A program made the position numbers and the translations under genes. The notes under the pieces are model-generated. The model was given only the letters and a program-made list of their open reading frames with translations. It searched no databases and was not told where the DNA came from. A stretch of 64,000 bases of DNA from Hedera helix. Lineage: Eukaryota; Streptophyta; Magnoliopsida; Apiales; Araliaceae. Location of the stretch: positions 4,488,501 through 4,552,500 of the forward strand of contig OX359275.1 in assembly GCA_947179155.2 (NCBI GenBank), given 5' to 3'. Shown here in pieces: positions 48,168-60,278 of the stretch. The number at the start of each line of letters is the position of its first letter. Position 1 is the first letter of the stretch.

Positions 48168-51008
48168 GTATGAGCGCATATTTAATAATTATAATGATAT
48201 TCATTCACACCTACGCTTAAGTCTTAACGCAAATTTCCTTACATAGAACAGATTCATTATACATCATAAAACTTACTCTTGTTTGGACACTAGCTTTGTC
48301 TTGCAAGTACTCTCACTCATTTCCTATTCTTGATTTCCAATTCCAGAGTTTCTCAAACTGAGAAATCCATATGATGATTAAGAGAAGGAAGTTTATGAAT
48401 TCAAAAAAACTTAATATCTTCCCCTAAGTCTTTGAGATTTACAGTACCTCAATAATATTAAATGCTAATTAGTCTTTGAGATTTACAGTACCTCAATAAT
48501 ATTAAATGCTAATAAAGGACATGTATTACTTCTTGTAGGTTGCACAAGTAGCACGACCTCAGATTGAAAAACCAGAATGGCTCAAAAATTTCCTACGGTG
48601 AATTTTCTTTGATCATTGTATAACTCATGAGCACAGCAAGAACCGATACAACCATTATTGCATAACTATTGTTAGGTGCGTAAATTATATGGGATGAAAT
48701 AAAGAATTTATAAAAATTAAAAGATTAAATAAAAAGATAAAAAAAATATAAAAGGATAAAATAGAAATTATTTTAAAATTTGGTGGGAATTTTAGCAAAA
48801 GTTAAAAACTTCAAAACTGTTTACACCAAACCTGTCTTCCAACTTTATATATTAGATAATTTATGATCTTCAAATTAGGAAAATGATTATCATGAGCGTA
48901 GTACAAATTGAGCAAAGTTACCACTGTATATAATTCACAAATCAACTCTTATGGTTTGGCTTGCATGCATGCATACTAACAAAGTTTACTGTCATCATTT
49001 TTCAAATTAATAACTTAAAAACAATGAAACCTCCTTATTGGCCACTTCTATACTAATTTAAACCAAGCGGAAGTAAAACGGGACAGAGAAGGAATTTCCT
49101 ATATTGTTTAGGTTTATGGTTCTACGTACCAAGGGTAAAAGGGGACAGAGAAGGAATCCTATGCATAAATACACATTATTAATTATATGCAAGATAGAAA
49201 AGAAAAAATGACTAGAAAAACAATTATTACTTTAATTAAGTATATTGATACAATGGAATCTACTCCCTCGTCCTATATTTTAAAATTTAGATTACAACGT
49301 GACATTGATTTTTTGATATATATGTCATTACTTACTTATACATTAGGTAAGTTGAGTATTACTCTGCTATTATTACGATATGTTAAAAAAAATAAAGTTC
49401 TCCTAAAAAATGCGTCGGTTTGAAGACATATTATAGTTTTCAGCATACTCATAAGTATGTCATGTACAATATATGTATCCAAGCGCACCAAATCGATGAT
49501 TAGAGAGAGAAACTATAGAAGGTTGATCAAACAAAAGAAAATGGCGTGGGACTTGCATGCATGCATGCAATAGAGAAGTGGGTAAAGCACACAAAGAATA
49601 GCCTCGCTAAATTAAAGATGTACTAATTAAGAGAGAGAAAGCAGAAGATTGAGAAGAATAAGCAGGAAAGTTTTTAAAATGCGCATGCTTTGTAAGACAA
49701 AAGGAAAGATAATAACCGTAACAAAAAAAAAAAAAGATAAAAAATAAAAACATAGCATAAAGATTATCCACAAGCAATAAGTAGCTGTTGCACTGATATA
49801 TTTATAATGCAGTTCAAAGTGATATATATCCAACTTTGGGAAATAAAGTGAGATATATATATTGGGGGAGCAGAAGTGAGAGAGCGGCTCCATATAATTT
49901 TTACTATCCTTCTATTCCTCGCACGGGTATCAGGTGCATGACAGAACCACTTGTATCATTATTTTTTTTATGATGACACCAAAATTATCAAGGAAAAATT
50001 AAATGAATAAACTCAAAATATGATGCCCGATTACGAGATCTCCATGTCACTGGTGCAATGCTCGATCGATCTGGCTGCACATGCAATTAATTTGCTAATA
50101 GCAACGACAAAACAATACGATAAGTTGCATATTAATTTGTGATGTTGTGCAGACATGTTTATTAGACATAAGTGCGAAATAATTTTATCTATTTAAATTT
50201 TGAATCCCATTATAAATAATAAAAGGTCAAAATATAAATAAGTGAAATTATTTTATATTTATGTCTAATAAACATGAGTTCTATACAGTGATTTGTGACT
50301 TCTGACTTGTGATCATGACTTATTATATATATATATATAATTACTAGGGTAGCTAGAGCTAGGGTTCACTATGTATATATATTGATTGGCGTAATTGGTA
50401 AATATTGTCATCCATTGGTAAAATTTTCATGAATACTCACTACCATATATAGAGTTAATGAGTTGGTGTGTCTGTCAGACAAAGAAATTATTTTACTTTA
50501 TAAATCAAAGTTTTACCATTCGATCCTTTTTAATAAACGCTAGCTTTGGGTGGTCGGTCATGACTCATGATCATAAAGGCTAGTTTCCTTTTACCAAAGT
50601 AGCATACTCCTTATTCGCAATTTAAATATGGTGCCCGGACATTATATCAGTGGTTCATTGTCAGAACCTCAACCCCATGGTTAAAGTTTATATATATTAT
50701 GCTTCGTTTGTATATATTATGCTTCGTTTGAAGAATGGTCATGCTTGTCGTCTATACTTATTGTAAAAAAAATAAATCTTGTCGTATTAAATAAGTCATT
50801 TTTTCCTCGAGCTGATCAATATATATATATATATATATTATAATCCCTAAATCTAGATCCATTTTATATTTTTAACCGAATTTATATATTTCACTTCTCA
50901 TGCCGATAAATTAAGAGTTATTAAACAATTAATCATCTTCAAAAGGTTACAGGTTTTAATTTAACCTATATTCGATTAGCTAGAATAATAGGGTAGTACA
51001 CAAATCAT
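48167..51008. other. AT-rich intergenic sequence with small repeats
   Basis: No gene is recognised. A direct duplication of about 45 bp (AGTCTTTGAGATTTACAG) is at about 48426 and 48471. An inverted repeat with perfect 18-bp arms (CATGTTTATTAGACATAA) is at 50154-50171 and 50259-50276, a possible small MITE. A 20-bp duplication (TATATATTATGCTTCGTTTG) is near 50692-50730. Confidence 0.5.
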
Positions 51009-51009
51009 A

Positions 51010-51147
51010 CTCTCTTCGTACTAAAATAAAAGATATAATTATTATTTTATTTTAATTTTTTATAAATTATATTAATGTTAAATTTTAATATATTTTTATT
51101 TAAAGTCAAAAATTAAATTGTATATCTTATTTCAAAAACGGAGATAG
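51010..51147. mobile_element. Stowaway-like MITE (Tc1/mariner type)
   Basis: 138 bp flanked by TA (51008-51009 and 51148-51149). Ends are inverted: left CTCTCTTCGTACTAAAATAA, right (reverse complement) CTATCTCCGTTTTTGAAATA. The CTCCGT-type end and TA duplication are typical of Stowaway elements. The interior is AT-rich and non-coding. Confidence 0.75.
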
Positions 51148-51339
51148 TATTTGCTAGATACATACAGATGGCTTCTAAAATCAAATGAAGAATAAGTGAC
51201 AAGACCACTGAGTATTTTCTTTTTCATGACAATTAAATCCCATGTGCAAGAGTGCCAGACAATTAGAGTCGGAAAATATATATACCCCACCCCTATACGC
51301 TCACAATTTGTTCAGCATAATTCGTTATTATGGAAATTT

Positions 51340-51874
51340 GATTTTGAAATGTAACCATTTCTTGGATCCACTCTTTTTATGCAATTTCAACTTTAATGCA
51401 CCCAAATTTTGTTTTCCAAAATTGTGAAAACTAAATAAACCTTATTGATTTTGAAATGTAACCATTTCTTGGATCCACTCTTTTTGTGCAATTTCAACTT
51501 TAATGCACCCAAATTTTGTTTTCCAAAATTGTGAAAACTAATTAAACCTCATTGATTTTGAAATGTAACCATTTCTTGGATCCACTCTTTTTATGCAATT
51601 TCAACTTTAATGCACCCAAATTTTGTTTTCCAAAATTGTGAAAACTAAATAAACCTTATTGATTTTGAAATGTAACCATTTCTTGGATCCACTCTTTTTA
51701 TGCAATTTCAACTTTAATGCACCCAAATTTTGTTTTCCAAAATTGTGAAAACTAAATAAACCTTAGTGATTTTGAAATGTAACCATTTCCTGGATCCACT
51801 CTTTTTATGCAATTTCAACTTTAATGCACCCAAATTTTGTTTTCCAAAATTGTGAAAATTAAATACACCTTATT
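51340..51874. repeat. Minisatellite, five copies of a 107-bp unit
   Basis: Units start GATTTTGAAATGTAACC at 51340, 51447, 51554, 51661 and 51768, exactly 107 bp apart. Each has TTGGATCCACTC (BamHI site), AATTTCAACTTTAATGCACC and CAAAATTGTGAAAA. Copies differ by only a few substitutions, so the array is young or homogenised. No coding function is evident. Confidence 0.95.
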
Positions 51875-52078
51875 TAGTTCGTCCGTCGATTTGTCTGTCT
51901 CTCATATATATATGAAGAATGATTCATAGTCAAAATTAAATAGGAGTATTATTTCATTCAACCCAATCTTGGTTGTCCGTTGCAAGATCCAATGATGAAG
52001 AATTAGATGTAACACTATCACATAACAATTGTTCGGTATATCACCCATAATTTTTTTTTTCCTATTCTCAAATGCACC
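51875..52078. other. Spacer before CACTA element
   Basis: Short AT-rich sequence without recognisable features. Confidence 0.4.
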
Positions 52079-52094
52079 CATTATAAGAAAAGCG

Positions 52095-52375
52095 ATTAGT
52101 TCCGACGGAATTATTTTCGACGGAATTAGTTCCGTCGTAATTAGTGTTATATCGACGGAATATTCCGTCGAGGTTAATTCTCTCGAAAATAACATAATTT
52201 CGACGGAATTCCGTCGAAAATATAACATTTTCGTTGGCGCCAAAATTCCCGCGCCTGGGAATATAATGTCGACGGAACAAATCTGTATGGTCGACGAAAA
52301 TTCCGTTGGGAATAATAGATTTTCGACGGATTTATTGTCGACGAAAATTCCGTTGAAAATAAATTAAAAGTCCTA
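52095..52375. repeat. Left subterminal palindromic repeats of CACTA element
   Basis: Copies of TCGACGGAATT and its complement AATTCCGTCGA recur about ten times, several as palindromes. The best is a perfect 22-bp palindrome at 52199-52220. Subterminal motifs of this kind are the binding sites of the TnpA protein in En/Spm. A further copy (GACGGAATTTCCGTC) is at 52745-52759. Confidence 0.85.
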
Positions 52376-52610
52376 TTTCAGCATCTTTTTCCCCCAGTCG
52401 CCTCCGGTTATTTCTCTCTCTCTCTCTCTCACCTCTGTCCTTCTCTCTCTCTCCCCTCTCATTTCCCGACTCTCTCTCTCCCTCCGACCTCACGTGACGT
52501 CGTCCGTTGCCACAGCCTTCGCCGCTGTCCGTTTGGACCTCCGTCGCCGTCGTCGCCGCCGCCGTAGTCCATTGCCATCTCCGACCACACCTCACCGTCA
52601 GTTCGTAAGG
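52376..52610 (+). promoter_or_regulatory. CT-rich, then GC-rich leader of CACTA transcription unit
   Basis: A CT-rich run (52411-52485) changes to CG-rich sequence with CGTCGCCGTC-like triplets, ending TTCGTAAG/GTATAT at 52610, a possible donor site. By position, after the subterminal repeats and before the transposase, it may be the first untranslated exon. Inference only. Confidence 0.4.
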
Positions 52611-52873
52611 TATATATATATATATACATATATTGTGAATTTAATTTGTATTTTGAAAATTAATGTTTGTACGTGAATTTAATTTGTGCAATTATAGCTA
52701 TTTCTTTTATGCTTATTTTGTGTAGTTGGTACATTAGCTATTTCAGACGGAATTTCCGTCGGAATTCTTCAATTACAATATTTACTTAGTTTTGTTCTAA
52801 TAACATAAAATGAAATGAACTAACAAAAAAAAAAAAGATAAAAAATAAATTACATTAAATAAAATAATTATAG

Positions 52874-54970
52874 TGTAGACACCCAAATTTTGCACTTTTG
52901 TACTAACCCTGACAGGAGGGCAGAATCGTCATTTGACCCGACGAGCGAAAAGGAAGGTGGACCCCAACACAAAGCCACCCCAACGACTTATGGTTAAATC
53001 CGCCACAGCAGACAACGAGCATCAGGCAAGGCAAACGACTGATCCAGAAGAACCTGGTTGGATCACCAAAGACGACTAATGGCCACTACGCTTACGAAGC
53101 CAAGCACAAAAAGCGATTTATACATCAGGTAACAGCCTTCCGAAATAATACAGCAAAAAATGACGATTTAAGACCGCGTGGCACGAAAATCGAGAAAAGG
53201 AAGCCAGACAGCCGCGAATGCATCTGCGGCCAACGACTTTTGGGGCTTCGCACGGCTCGAGGACGGCACACGGCAGCCGAGGCGACGGCCCAGGCGGCCA
53301 CAGCGGCCAGCCGCAGATGCATCTGCGGCTGCCTCCGATCAGCTATACAGCGACCATTTTCGCGTCTGAGAGAGGGAGAGAGAAGAAATTTGAAGGTTTT
53401 AGAGAGAGAGAAATGGCGGAATAGAGAGAGAAACCTTCGGGTTTGGTCAAAAAGTGTGAGATTTCTTCTCCTTTTGTTCAATCTTCATGCTATACATTGT
53501 ATCCTACATCCGATTCGAGTTCTAGTGAGTGATTTCCATCAATATCAAGGCAAAGATTTCAATCTCTCTTAGTGTTGGTGCATATTTTGTAGTTTTTATT
53601 AGATTTGATCTTTTATCTTGCTTTAGTAGTTTAATCGGTAAATATTCATTTATTTGTGCATTTGTTGGGTGGATCTACTGTGGATCCGAAAATATTTGGT
53701 GCATTGCTATTTAAATAGTTTGATATAGTGTATTTGGAAGTTAGACCCAATGTAGTCGATATTTGTTTTGGGATCTATGGATTAGGGATGGTTAGAGAGG
53801 ATTTATTGCGGATGTAATCTCCTCCTAACCTCCCGATGATATCCTTTTAGTTTATTTTCTAGCTTTTACGTATGTAGCAATGGCGATGCATTTGTATTGT
53901 AAATATGTAATTTCCAGGCCTTAAAGCGATGTCGGATTGAAAATCAGGTTTAAGGCCCCGTAATAATAAAGATATGTGACTGTGGGTGTTTGGGGTTGTC
54001 TAGATGGCTCACATGCCCATGAATAGCCTCGACACGTTTTGAATGTTTGTTTGGAGTTACAACGCAAAAAACGGTTTCCCAAAATAAGGCAAATAACAAA
54101 GATTTTCTAAAAAGAATCAAATTAGGATATTAGATACACGAGGTTTAAAAAGTAAAGAGTTTTGGCAAAATTTTGATCATTGATTGACGAAAAGGCTACA
54201 TTTGGTTTTTTAAAATGTCATAAAAGATGTTTTCGTAAAAAAATAAATAAACGTTTTCATTAAACTTTGTGCATAGGGTTAAAGAGTTCTAGAAGTTGCC
54301 TTCATTTTATTTATATTAATTGTTAGAAGGCAATGTATAGTCTCGATTCCCATTTGACAAAAGTTTAAAACTATTGTTTTCTAAAATGACATCTAATAAA
54401 AAAACCCTCAACGTTTTCGAAATTAAAATCAATATTTCTTATAAAAAGTGAAGCCTCGTCATTTGGGTCAAAAGACGTCTAAAACGCTTTCCCGACAAAG
54501 CACATTTTGACATATAAAATCAAAGCAACTTTATGCAAAAGGACACCACAAACCTCCATTTAGGCACACATACACACACGCACGCACACACACATTTTAA
54601 GATTTAAAAGGATAGGAAAACATCGAGATTGCGGTAACCATATTTCACGGAAGTCGCGGGGGGTGCCTAACACCTTCCCCTCGCTTAAGCAAGCCCCCGA
54701 ACTCTATGAATCTCGGTTTGCGGACCAATTGAATCGAAGTCACATATGAGCCATTACGATTATGAAAACAAAATTCGGATGAGTTGGTACATCCATTTCA
54801 ACAATACCAACTGGCGGCTCTGGTCAATTGGCTCATAAAAATTCAACATTTCAAAACCCCGTCGACACTAAGCCGACCCTTTTCAAAAGTCACATCTTAA
54901 TCTAAAGGCTAAAATTGAAAAGGGCATTTTAATATTAAAAAACGAGACGCCGAAAATCCCGGCGTCGACA
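52874..54970 (+). mobile_element. Solo LTR with perfect TATAG duplication, inserted in CACTA element
   Basis: Starts TGTAGACACCC and ends GGCGTCGACA (2097 bp), with TATAG at 52869-52873 and again at 54971-54975. The short inverted ends TGT.GAC/GTC.ACA fit an LTR. Inside are a GC-rich part (53170-53350) with a 20-bp palindrome, a GAGAGA-rich stretch (53367-53430), and GGGGTGCCTAACACCTTCCC at 54660-54679. That last motif reminds me of Ogre-type Tat LTRs, but this is weak. No internal retroelement genes are present. Confidence 0.9.
53310..53329. repeat. Perfect 20-bp GC-rich palindrome
   Basis: GCCGCAGATGCATCTGCGGC is its own reverse complement. A version with two mismatched pairs is 100 bp upstream at 53211-53230. 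Confidence 0.9.
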
Positions 54971-54975
54971 TATAG

Positions 54976-55740
54976 TAAACTAAAATAATTAAATTACATT
55001 AAATAATATAGTATAATATACTATAATGCAAATTATCTATTTATTAATATAATAAAATAAAAATAAATAATATTAATTAAATATAATTACATAAAATTAA
55101 ATTAAATATAAGATAACAAAATGAAATTAAGTTACATTAAATATAATGAAAAATAAATTAAATTAAATTAAATTAATTTAAATTAAATATAATTAAATTA
55201 AATCAAATCAAATAAAAGTAATATAATATAATTAAAATAAAGTAAGTTAAATTAAATATAATTAAATTAAATTTAGCAAAATAAAATATAATTAAATTAA
55301 ATTAATTAAATAAAATTAAGTTAAATTAAATATACTTAAATAAATTAAATTCTTTAAAATCAAATAAAATAAAACTAATTTAATACAATTTAATATAATT
55401 TAATATAATTAAATTAAATTAAATTAGGTGAAATTAAATAAAATTGAGTGAAGTTAAATATAATTCAAAAAAATATATATTAAATTAAATTAAGTAAAAT
55501 AAATTAAACTAAAATAAAATATAATAAAATTAATTTAATATAATATAATTAATTTAATATACTTAAATTAATTTAATATACTTAAATTAAATTAAATTAA
55601 GTTAAATTTAACATAATTAAAATAAAATAAAATAAAATAAAAGTAATATAATTAAATTAAATAAAATTAAACTAAGTTAAATTAAATATAATTAAAATTA
55701 AGTTAATTAAGTAAAATAAAATAAAATAAAATTAATTTAA
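54976..55740. repeat. Low-complexity AAATT-like tract
   Basis: About 770 bp built almost only of AAATTAAATATAATT-type words, with very few G or C. It lies between the solo LTR and the transposase, probably in the long leader intron of the CACTA unit. No regular period longer than five bases was seen. Confidence 0.85.
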
Positions 55741-56304
55741 CGTTACTCGTTTAACATTCACTCGTAACGGGTGAATATTGATTACTCTCAATTTAATCAA
55801 ATCAGTTGTACATGCATTTTGGTTAGGATTTTAAAAATTCAATTGCGTTGTACGCAAAAAAATCGTCTAATAAATTCAATTCCTTCTAATCACTTGTGCA
55901 TGTACTTTGGTTAGGAGCTTAGAAACCCGTTTGACATTCAATCACTAGGAGTGAATGCCGAATAGTCCCCTGTTTGGGACTGTTGCTAGATGTTATGTCT
56001 CTCACTTAGGTTTGTGCCAACAATTTGAGTACGTTTTATTTGTTTTTGGGACTTTTCGCTGATATCTCTACATGTTCTCTTAGTGCATACTTAGCCTACA
56101 TTGACGTGGTCTATTTCGTGTACTTAGAGACCATGGGGAGAAAAAACGTGCTCAAGGTGTTGACACAAGTGAAGAGACGCATCTAGGAACGGGATAGAAG
56201 CCTAACCCGTATACTTAGAAGTTGAAGTCATACATGAATCATGAATACACACACATACGCTAAGCACCCTAGTTAATATGATACATCGTATTGTTCAGTT
56301 AAAT
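55741..56304. other. CACTA sequence upstream of transposase
   Basis: Non-coding. Two related blocks contain GCAT..TTTGGTTAGGA (near 55810 and 55900) and two contain GACATTCAATCACTAGG/ACATTCACTCGTAACGG (55752, 55935). It probably contains the intron end before the transposase start. Confidence 0.45.
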
Positions 56305-59270
56305 ATGTCAGACGACCGGAGCTGGATGTACCGTAAAATACAGGTTGATAGTAAAGGATTACTGCCTGAGTACCGTGATGGGGTGTCCAAATTTTTTGAA
56401 TTTTGCCAATGAACATGCTGATAATTCGAACAGAAAGATGAGATGCCCGTGTTTCAAATGTAAAAACCTGATTTGAAAGAAAGCCGACAACATTTAGTAT
56501 GACTTGTATTCGCATGGGTTTGTAGATGAGTATTCTCTATGGATTCATCATGGAGAGTCAACTGAGTTTAGCGAAATAAGTGACAGTGTAGGCCAACCAA
56601 TTCACGGGGATCGATACGATGATAGTTATGATGCCGTGGAGATGTTGGTTGATGAGTATAGCCCTATGAATATTGATTGGGGTGCAAATGAGCAGTCGTC
56701 AATCACTGGTCATCAAGAACCAAAGGACACAGCAGCAGCCTTTTACAATATGCTATCTGAATCTGCTATCCCATTGTATGATGGAAATGATAAGCACACC
56801 AGGCTATCTGCAGTGACGAAACTCTTACACTTAAAGAATGAGCATGGCTTCAGTGAGAGAGGTTTCAATGAGCTGCTTAGGCTTATCAGCGAGTTCTTAC
56901 CAAAGGGTCACACTCTGCCCTCAAATTATTATGAAGTGAAAAAGATGGTAAATGGTTTGAATTTGGGGTATACAAAGATTGATGCTTGTGAGCAGGATTG
57001 CATGTTATATTATGGGGCTGACATAGATAAACTGCAGTGTGACATTTGTAACCTGTCTCGTTACAAGACAACTAAACTTGGGGGGAAAACTAAGTGTGGG
57101 CCTAAAAAAATCTTAAGGTACTTTCCTCTTGTGTCGAGACTTCAGCGTCTATTCATGTCGACCCACATTGCTGCGCATATGACTTGGCATAAAACACGGG
57201 ACGTCGTGCCTGGTCAGTTGTCTCACCCCGCAGATGGAGATGAGTGGAAGAAGTTTGATGAAAATTTTCCTCAATTTGCTGAGGAAAGTAGGAATGTCAG
57301 GCTTGGCATGGCTACGGATGGGTTTTGTCCATTTAATAATTTTAGTCAACCATACTCTATGTGACCAGTGATCATGGTAGCTTACAATCTTCCACCGTTA
57401 ATGTGCATGAAGGATCCGTATCTGTTCTTGACTTTACTCATACCAGAAAATAAAAGTCCTGCAAATGACATAATCGTGTATCTCAGGCCGTTAATCGATG
57501 AACTTAAGATGCTGTGGGAGACGGGGGTGCAGACTTATGACAAATCGAAAAAGCAAAATTTTCTGATGAATGCAGCGTTATTGTGGACTATCACTGATTT
57601 TTCGGCACTTGGGATGATCAGTGGGTGGTCGACTCACAGGAAGTTGTCATGTCCAGTTTGTGTGGGGGATATGCAAGGCACACATCTAAAACATGGGCAA
57701 AAATGTAGTTTCTTTGATACTGCTCGTAGATTCTTGCCTGTTGATCACAGTTACAGAAAAATGTCTACACAGTTTAATAGAAAAACAGAGAAAAAGGAGG
57801 TTGTCGGTCGAATGTCAGGCAGCGAGGTTTTCGGTTGGCTGAACGATCTGAAATTTCCACCGCCAGGGAAGGAGCACGGTACATATAGAGCACAAGGTTA
57901 CGGCAAGACTCATAACTGGACGCATTCGCCCATGTTCTTCGAGTTGCCGTACTGGGAGACGCTTTCAGTCCGTCGCTGTATAGATGTAATGCATACAGAA
58001 AAGAATGTATTTGAGAATTTATTTTACACGGTGCTAGATGCGAGTGGTAAAACAAAAGACAACGACAATGCACGAAAAGATTTGGAGGTACTTAACATAT
58101 GGCCAGATTTGTGGCTTCGACCTAACAACTCAAAACCTAAAGCTCCATTCTGTTTAACCAAGCAACAAGTTGAAGACATCTGCAAATGGATAAGTGCGTT
58201 GAAGCTCCCAGATGGATATGTTTCTAATATATGTCATTATAGTAAGGTTGAACAGTTGAAAATTACTGGGTTCAAAAGTCATGATTGTCATGTATTCATG
58301 CAGAAGTTGATGCCAATTGCATTTCGCGAGATGTTACCCAGAAAAATTGTAGACGCCTTAACCGAACTTTCAAATTTCTTTCGGGATCTATGTTCAACAG
58401 TTATAAGGTATACTGATGTGGAGCAGATGGAGAATAGTGCTGACAATTTGCAAGTTAGAAATGATATTTCCTCCGGGGTTTTTTGACTCGATGGAGCATT
58501 TGCCTATTCATCTGCCATATGAACTTAAGCATGGAGAACATGTGCAATATCGATGGATGTATCCGTTTGAGAGGTATTATAGTCTACATTTCTTTTTTTA
58601 TGATATTCATAACTCATATTAGTAATTTTTGTGAACTTAATTATTGTATTTTAGGTACATGCGTCGTTTAAAGCAGAAAGTAAAAAATAAAGCTCGTGTA
58701 GAGGGCTCTATTGCTGAACGGTACACGGAAGAAGAGCTTGTCAACTTCAGCTCATTCTATTTAGAGGAAGTAATTACGCTCAATTATCCCGGGGATAAAA
58801 AGGTAATTACATTTAAATGTCGTTGGTTTGATACTAAGAATAATGTTAAAGTTGATCGTAACAGAATCGTCACAGTAAATATAAAGTCAAAGTTACATTC
58901 TGTTGACGTATTCATATTAGCCAGTCAAACGACTCAAGTGTATTATGCATCTAATGTCGTAAATTGTAAAAGCCCCTGGTATACAGTTGTCACAACAAAG
59001 ACTCGTTCATTTGATGATACTAATATGTCTGGGACAGATGAGCCATTGCAGGATGATGTTAGCAAATCCAGTCAGGTAGTCCTACATAACGACGATGTGT
59101 TGGTAGATGTCATTGACGTACCCGATAATGACGAAGTCGAGGAAGACGTGGTTGACGATGACGATAATAACGATGACGAAACTGATAATGAAGAAGTCGT
59201 GCCAAAATCCGAGGATGACTATGAAATTGATTCTGATGGGTTTGACGACGTATTAAATATAAACTTAAGA
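56305..59270 (+). pseudogene. CACTA transposase, tnpD type (Transposase_21), nearly intact
   Basis: TnpD cuts and joins the element ends. The start MSDDRSWMYRKI..LPEYRDGVSKF matches the transposase-associated N-terminal domain. After a frameshift near 56400 it continues MRCPCFKC, YSHGFVDEYSLWIHHGE, then the Transposase_21 core: YFPLVSRLQRLFMS, MATDGFCPFNNFSQPYSM, stop TGA 57362-57364 (Trp in the family), VIMVAYNLPPLMCMK, CPVCVGDMQG and RRCIDVMHTEKNVFENL. A one-base shift near 58440 leads to IFPPGFFDSMEHLPIHLPYE and QYRWMYPFER. A GT-AG intron (58574-58654) joins to YMRRLKQKVKNKARVEGSI. The C-terminus is acidic (Asp/Glu runs, 59100-59240). About three lesions separate it from an open frame. The 3' end is uncertain. 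Confidence 0.88.
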
Positions 59271-59344
59271 AGTATATTTTATGTAATTAAATTAATTAAC
59301 TGCATATTAATTGTATATTATTTTTGTATTTCAGTAGTATATTT

Positions 59345-60246
59345 ATGGCTAGGCATACTGGTAGCGGTCGTCGCGGTGGTGGTCATGCAGGATCCTTTAA
59401 CGGTACCCAGGGCGGGTCATCATCGTCTGGTAATAGGTTTTCTTACATATTAATTTGTTTTGCTTACTATTTGACGATAATATTTTGGGAATTGATTTAT
59501 TAACTTTAATTATTTAATTTTACTTACAGATACTGCTCGCCGACGTCCCCGAGGGACGAACCTCAGGTTATTTGGTCGTCCGCCAGCCGTTGCGCATATT
59601 GTCCGCCTAGATGTCGACTCTGCCCAGTAAGTGTAAAATAGCGTTATGTTAAATTGAATTAATTAATTTTGTAAAACACATGTTATAACTTTGCGTTCTT
59701 TGTTTTGTATTGTAGTATTATGGATCATGTGGCTAAGGCCACTTTACATGCCATCTGTCTGCACACCTCCTCATTGGCTGCATGCGATTTACGCAGTACG
59801 CGCAGCATGATGCCTCCTTCATGGATACCGTGTTACGTGAATTTCACGTAAGTTATTTTAAATAATTTAAACTGTATACGTACATATTACTTACACATTC
59901 CCTTTTTTTCTGATAAGTTAATTCTTTTTCTTAGATTTATTTTAGATATGAGGAGGGCATCTCTCAGGTAGCCGGCGACGGTGTTATTATTGCACATGTC
60001 GCGAAGAACTATGTCGGCTGGTTGTACGAGATGAGACATTGGGCTGCCCAGGCAGTTGTAGACCAGTCCGGGACTACTATTCGAGACCATCAGCCCGATA
60101 TTATCTCAGATGCAGCATGGGAGGTCATGTGTACTCATTGGGATGCTGACGACTTCAAAAAAAAATCAGAACAAATGAAGAAAAATCGTAGCCAGTTCCG
60201 AGTAGTACACACTACGAGTTCACGATCATTTGAAGAAGTGAAATCG
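59345..60246 (+). pseudogene. Second CACTA gene, tnpA-like (Transposase_24 type), partial
   Basis: Four likely exons (59345-59429, 59530-59626, 59716-59847, 59935-60246) are joined by GT-AG introns. The first is Gly/Arg/Ser-rich (MARHTGSGRRGGGHAG). The second reads RRRPRGTNLRLFGRPP. The third needs one frameshift near 59785 to reach YAQHDASFMDTVLREFH. The last has PDIISDAAWEVMCTHWDADD and KKNRSQFRVVHTTSSRSFEE, as in the plant Ptta/En/Spm second protein (Transposase_24). In En/Spm the second protein binds subterminal repeats. Downstream exons are not found: a donor GTATGT at 60247 is followed by the hairpin array, so the gene is probably cut short. Confidence 0.7.
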
Positions 60247-60278
60247 GTATGTTCAATTTTATTTATTTTATAGTTTTT

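Noticed and set aside
49187..49423. Small ORF as a gene
   Set aside because: AT-rich composition, no recognised motif, no splice or promoter context.
52332..52676. Glu/Arg-rich and Arg/Pro-rich ORFs
   Set aside because: They result from GAGA/CTCT simple sequence in the CACTA leader.
53125..53572. Overlapping Arg/Pro-rich ORFs in GC-rich sequence
   Set aside because: They lie inside a solo LTR with clear ends and duplication; their length follows from GC content and no family is recognised.
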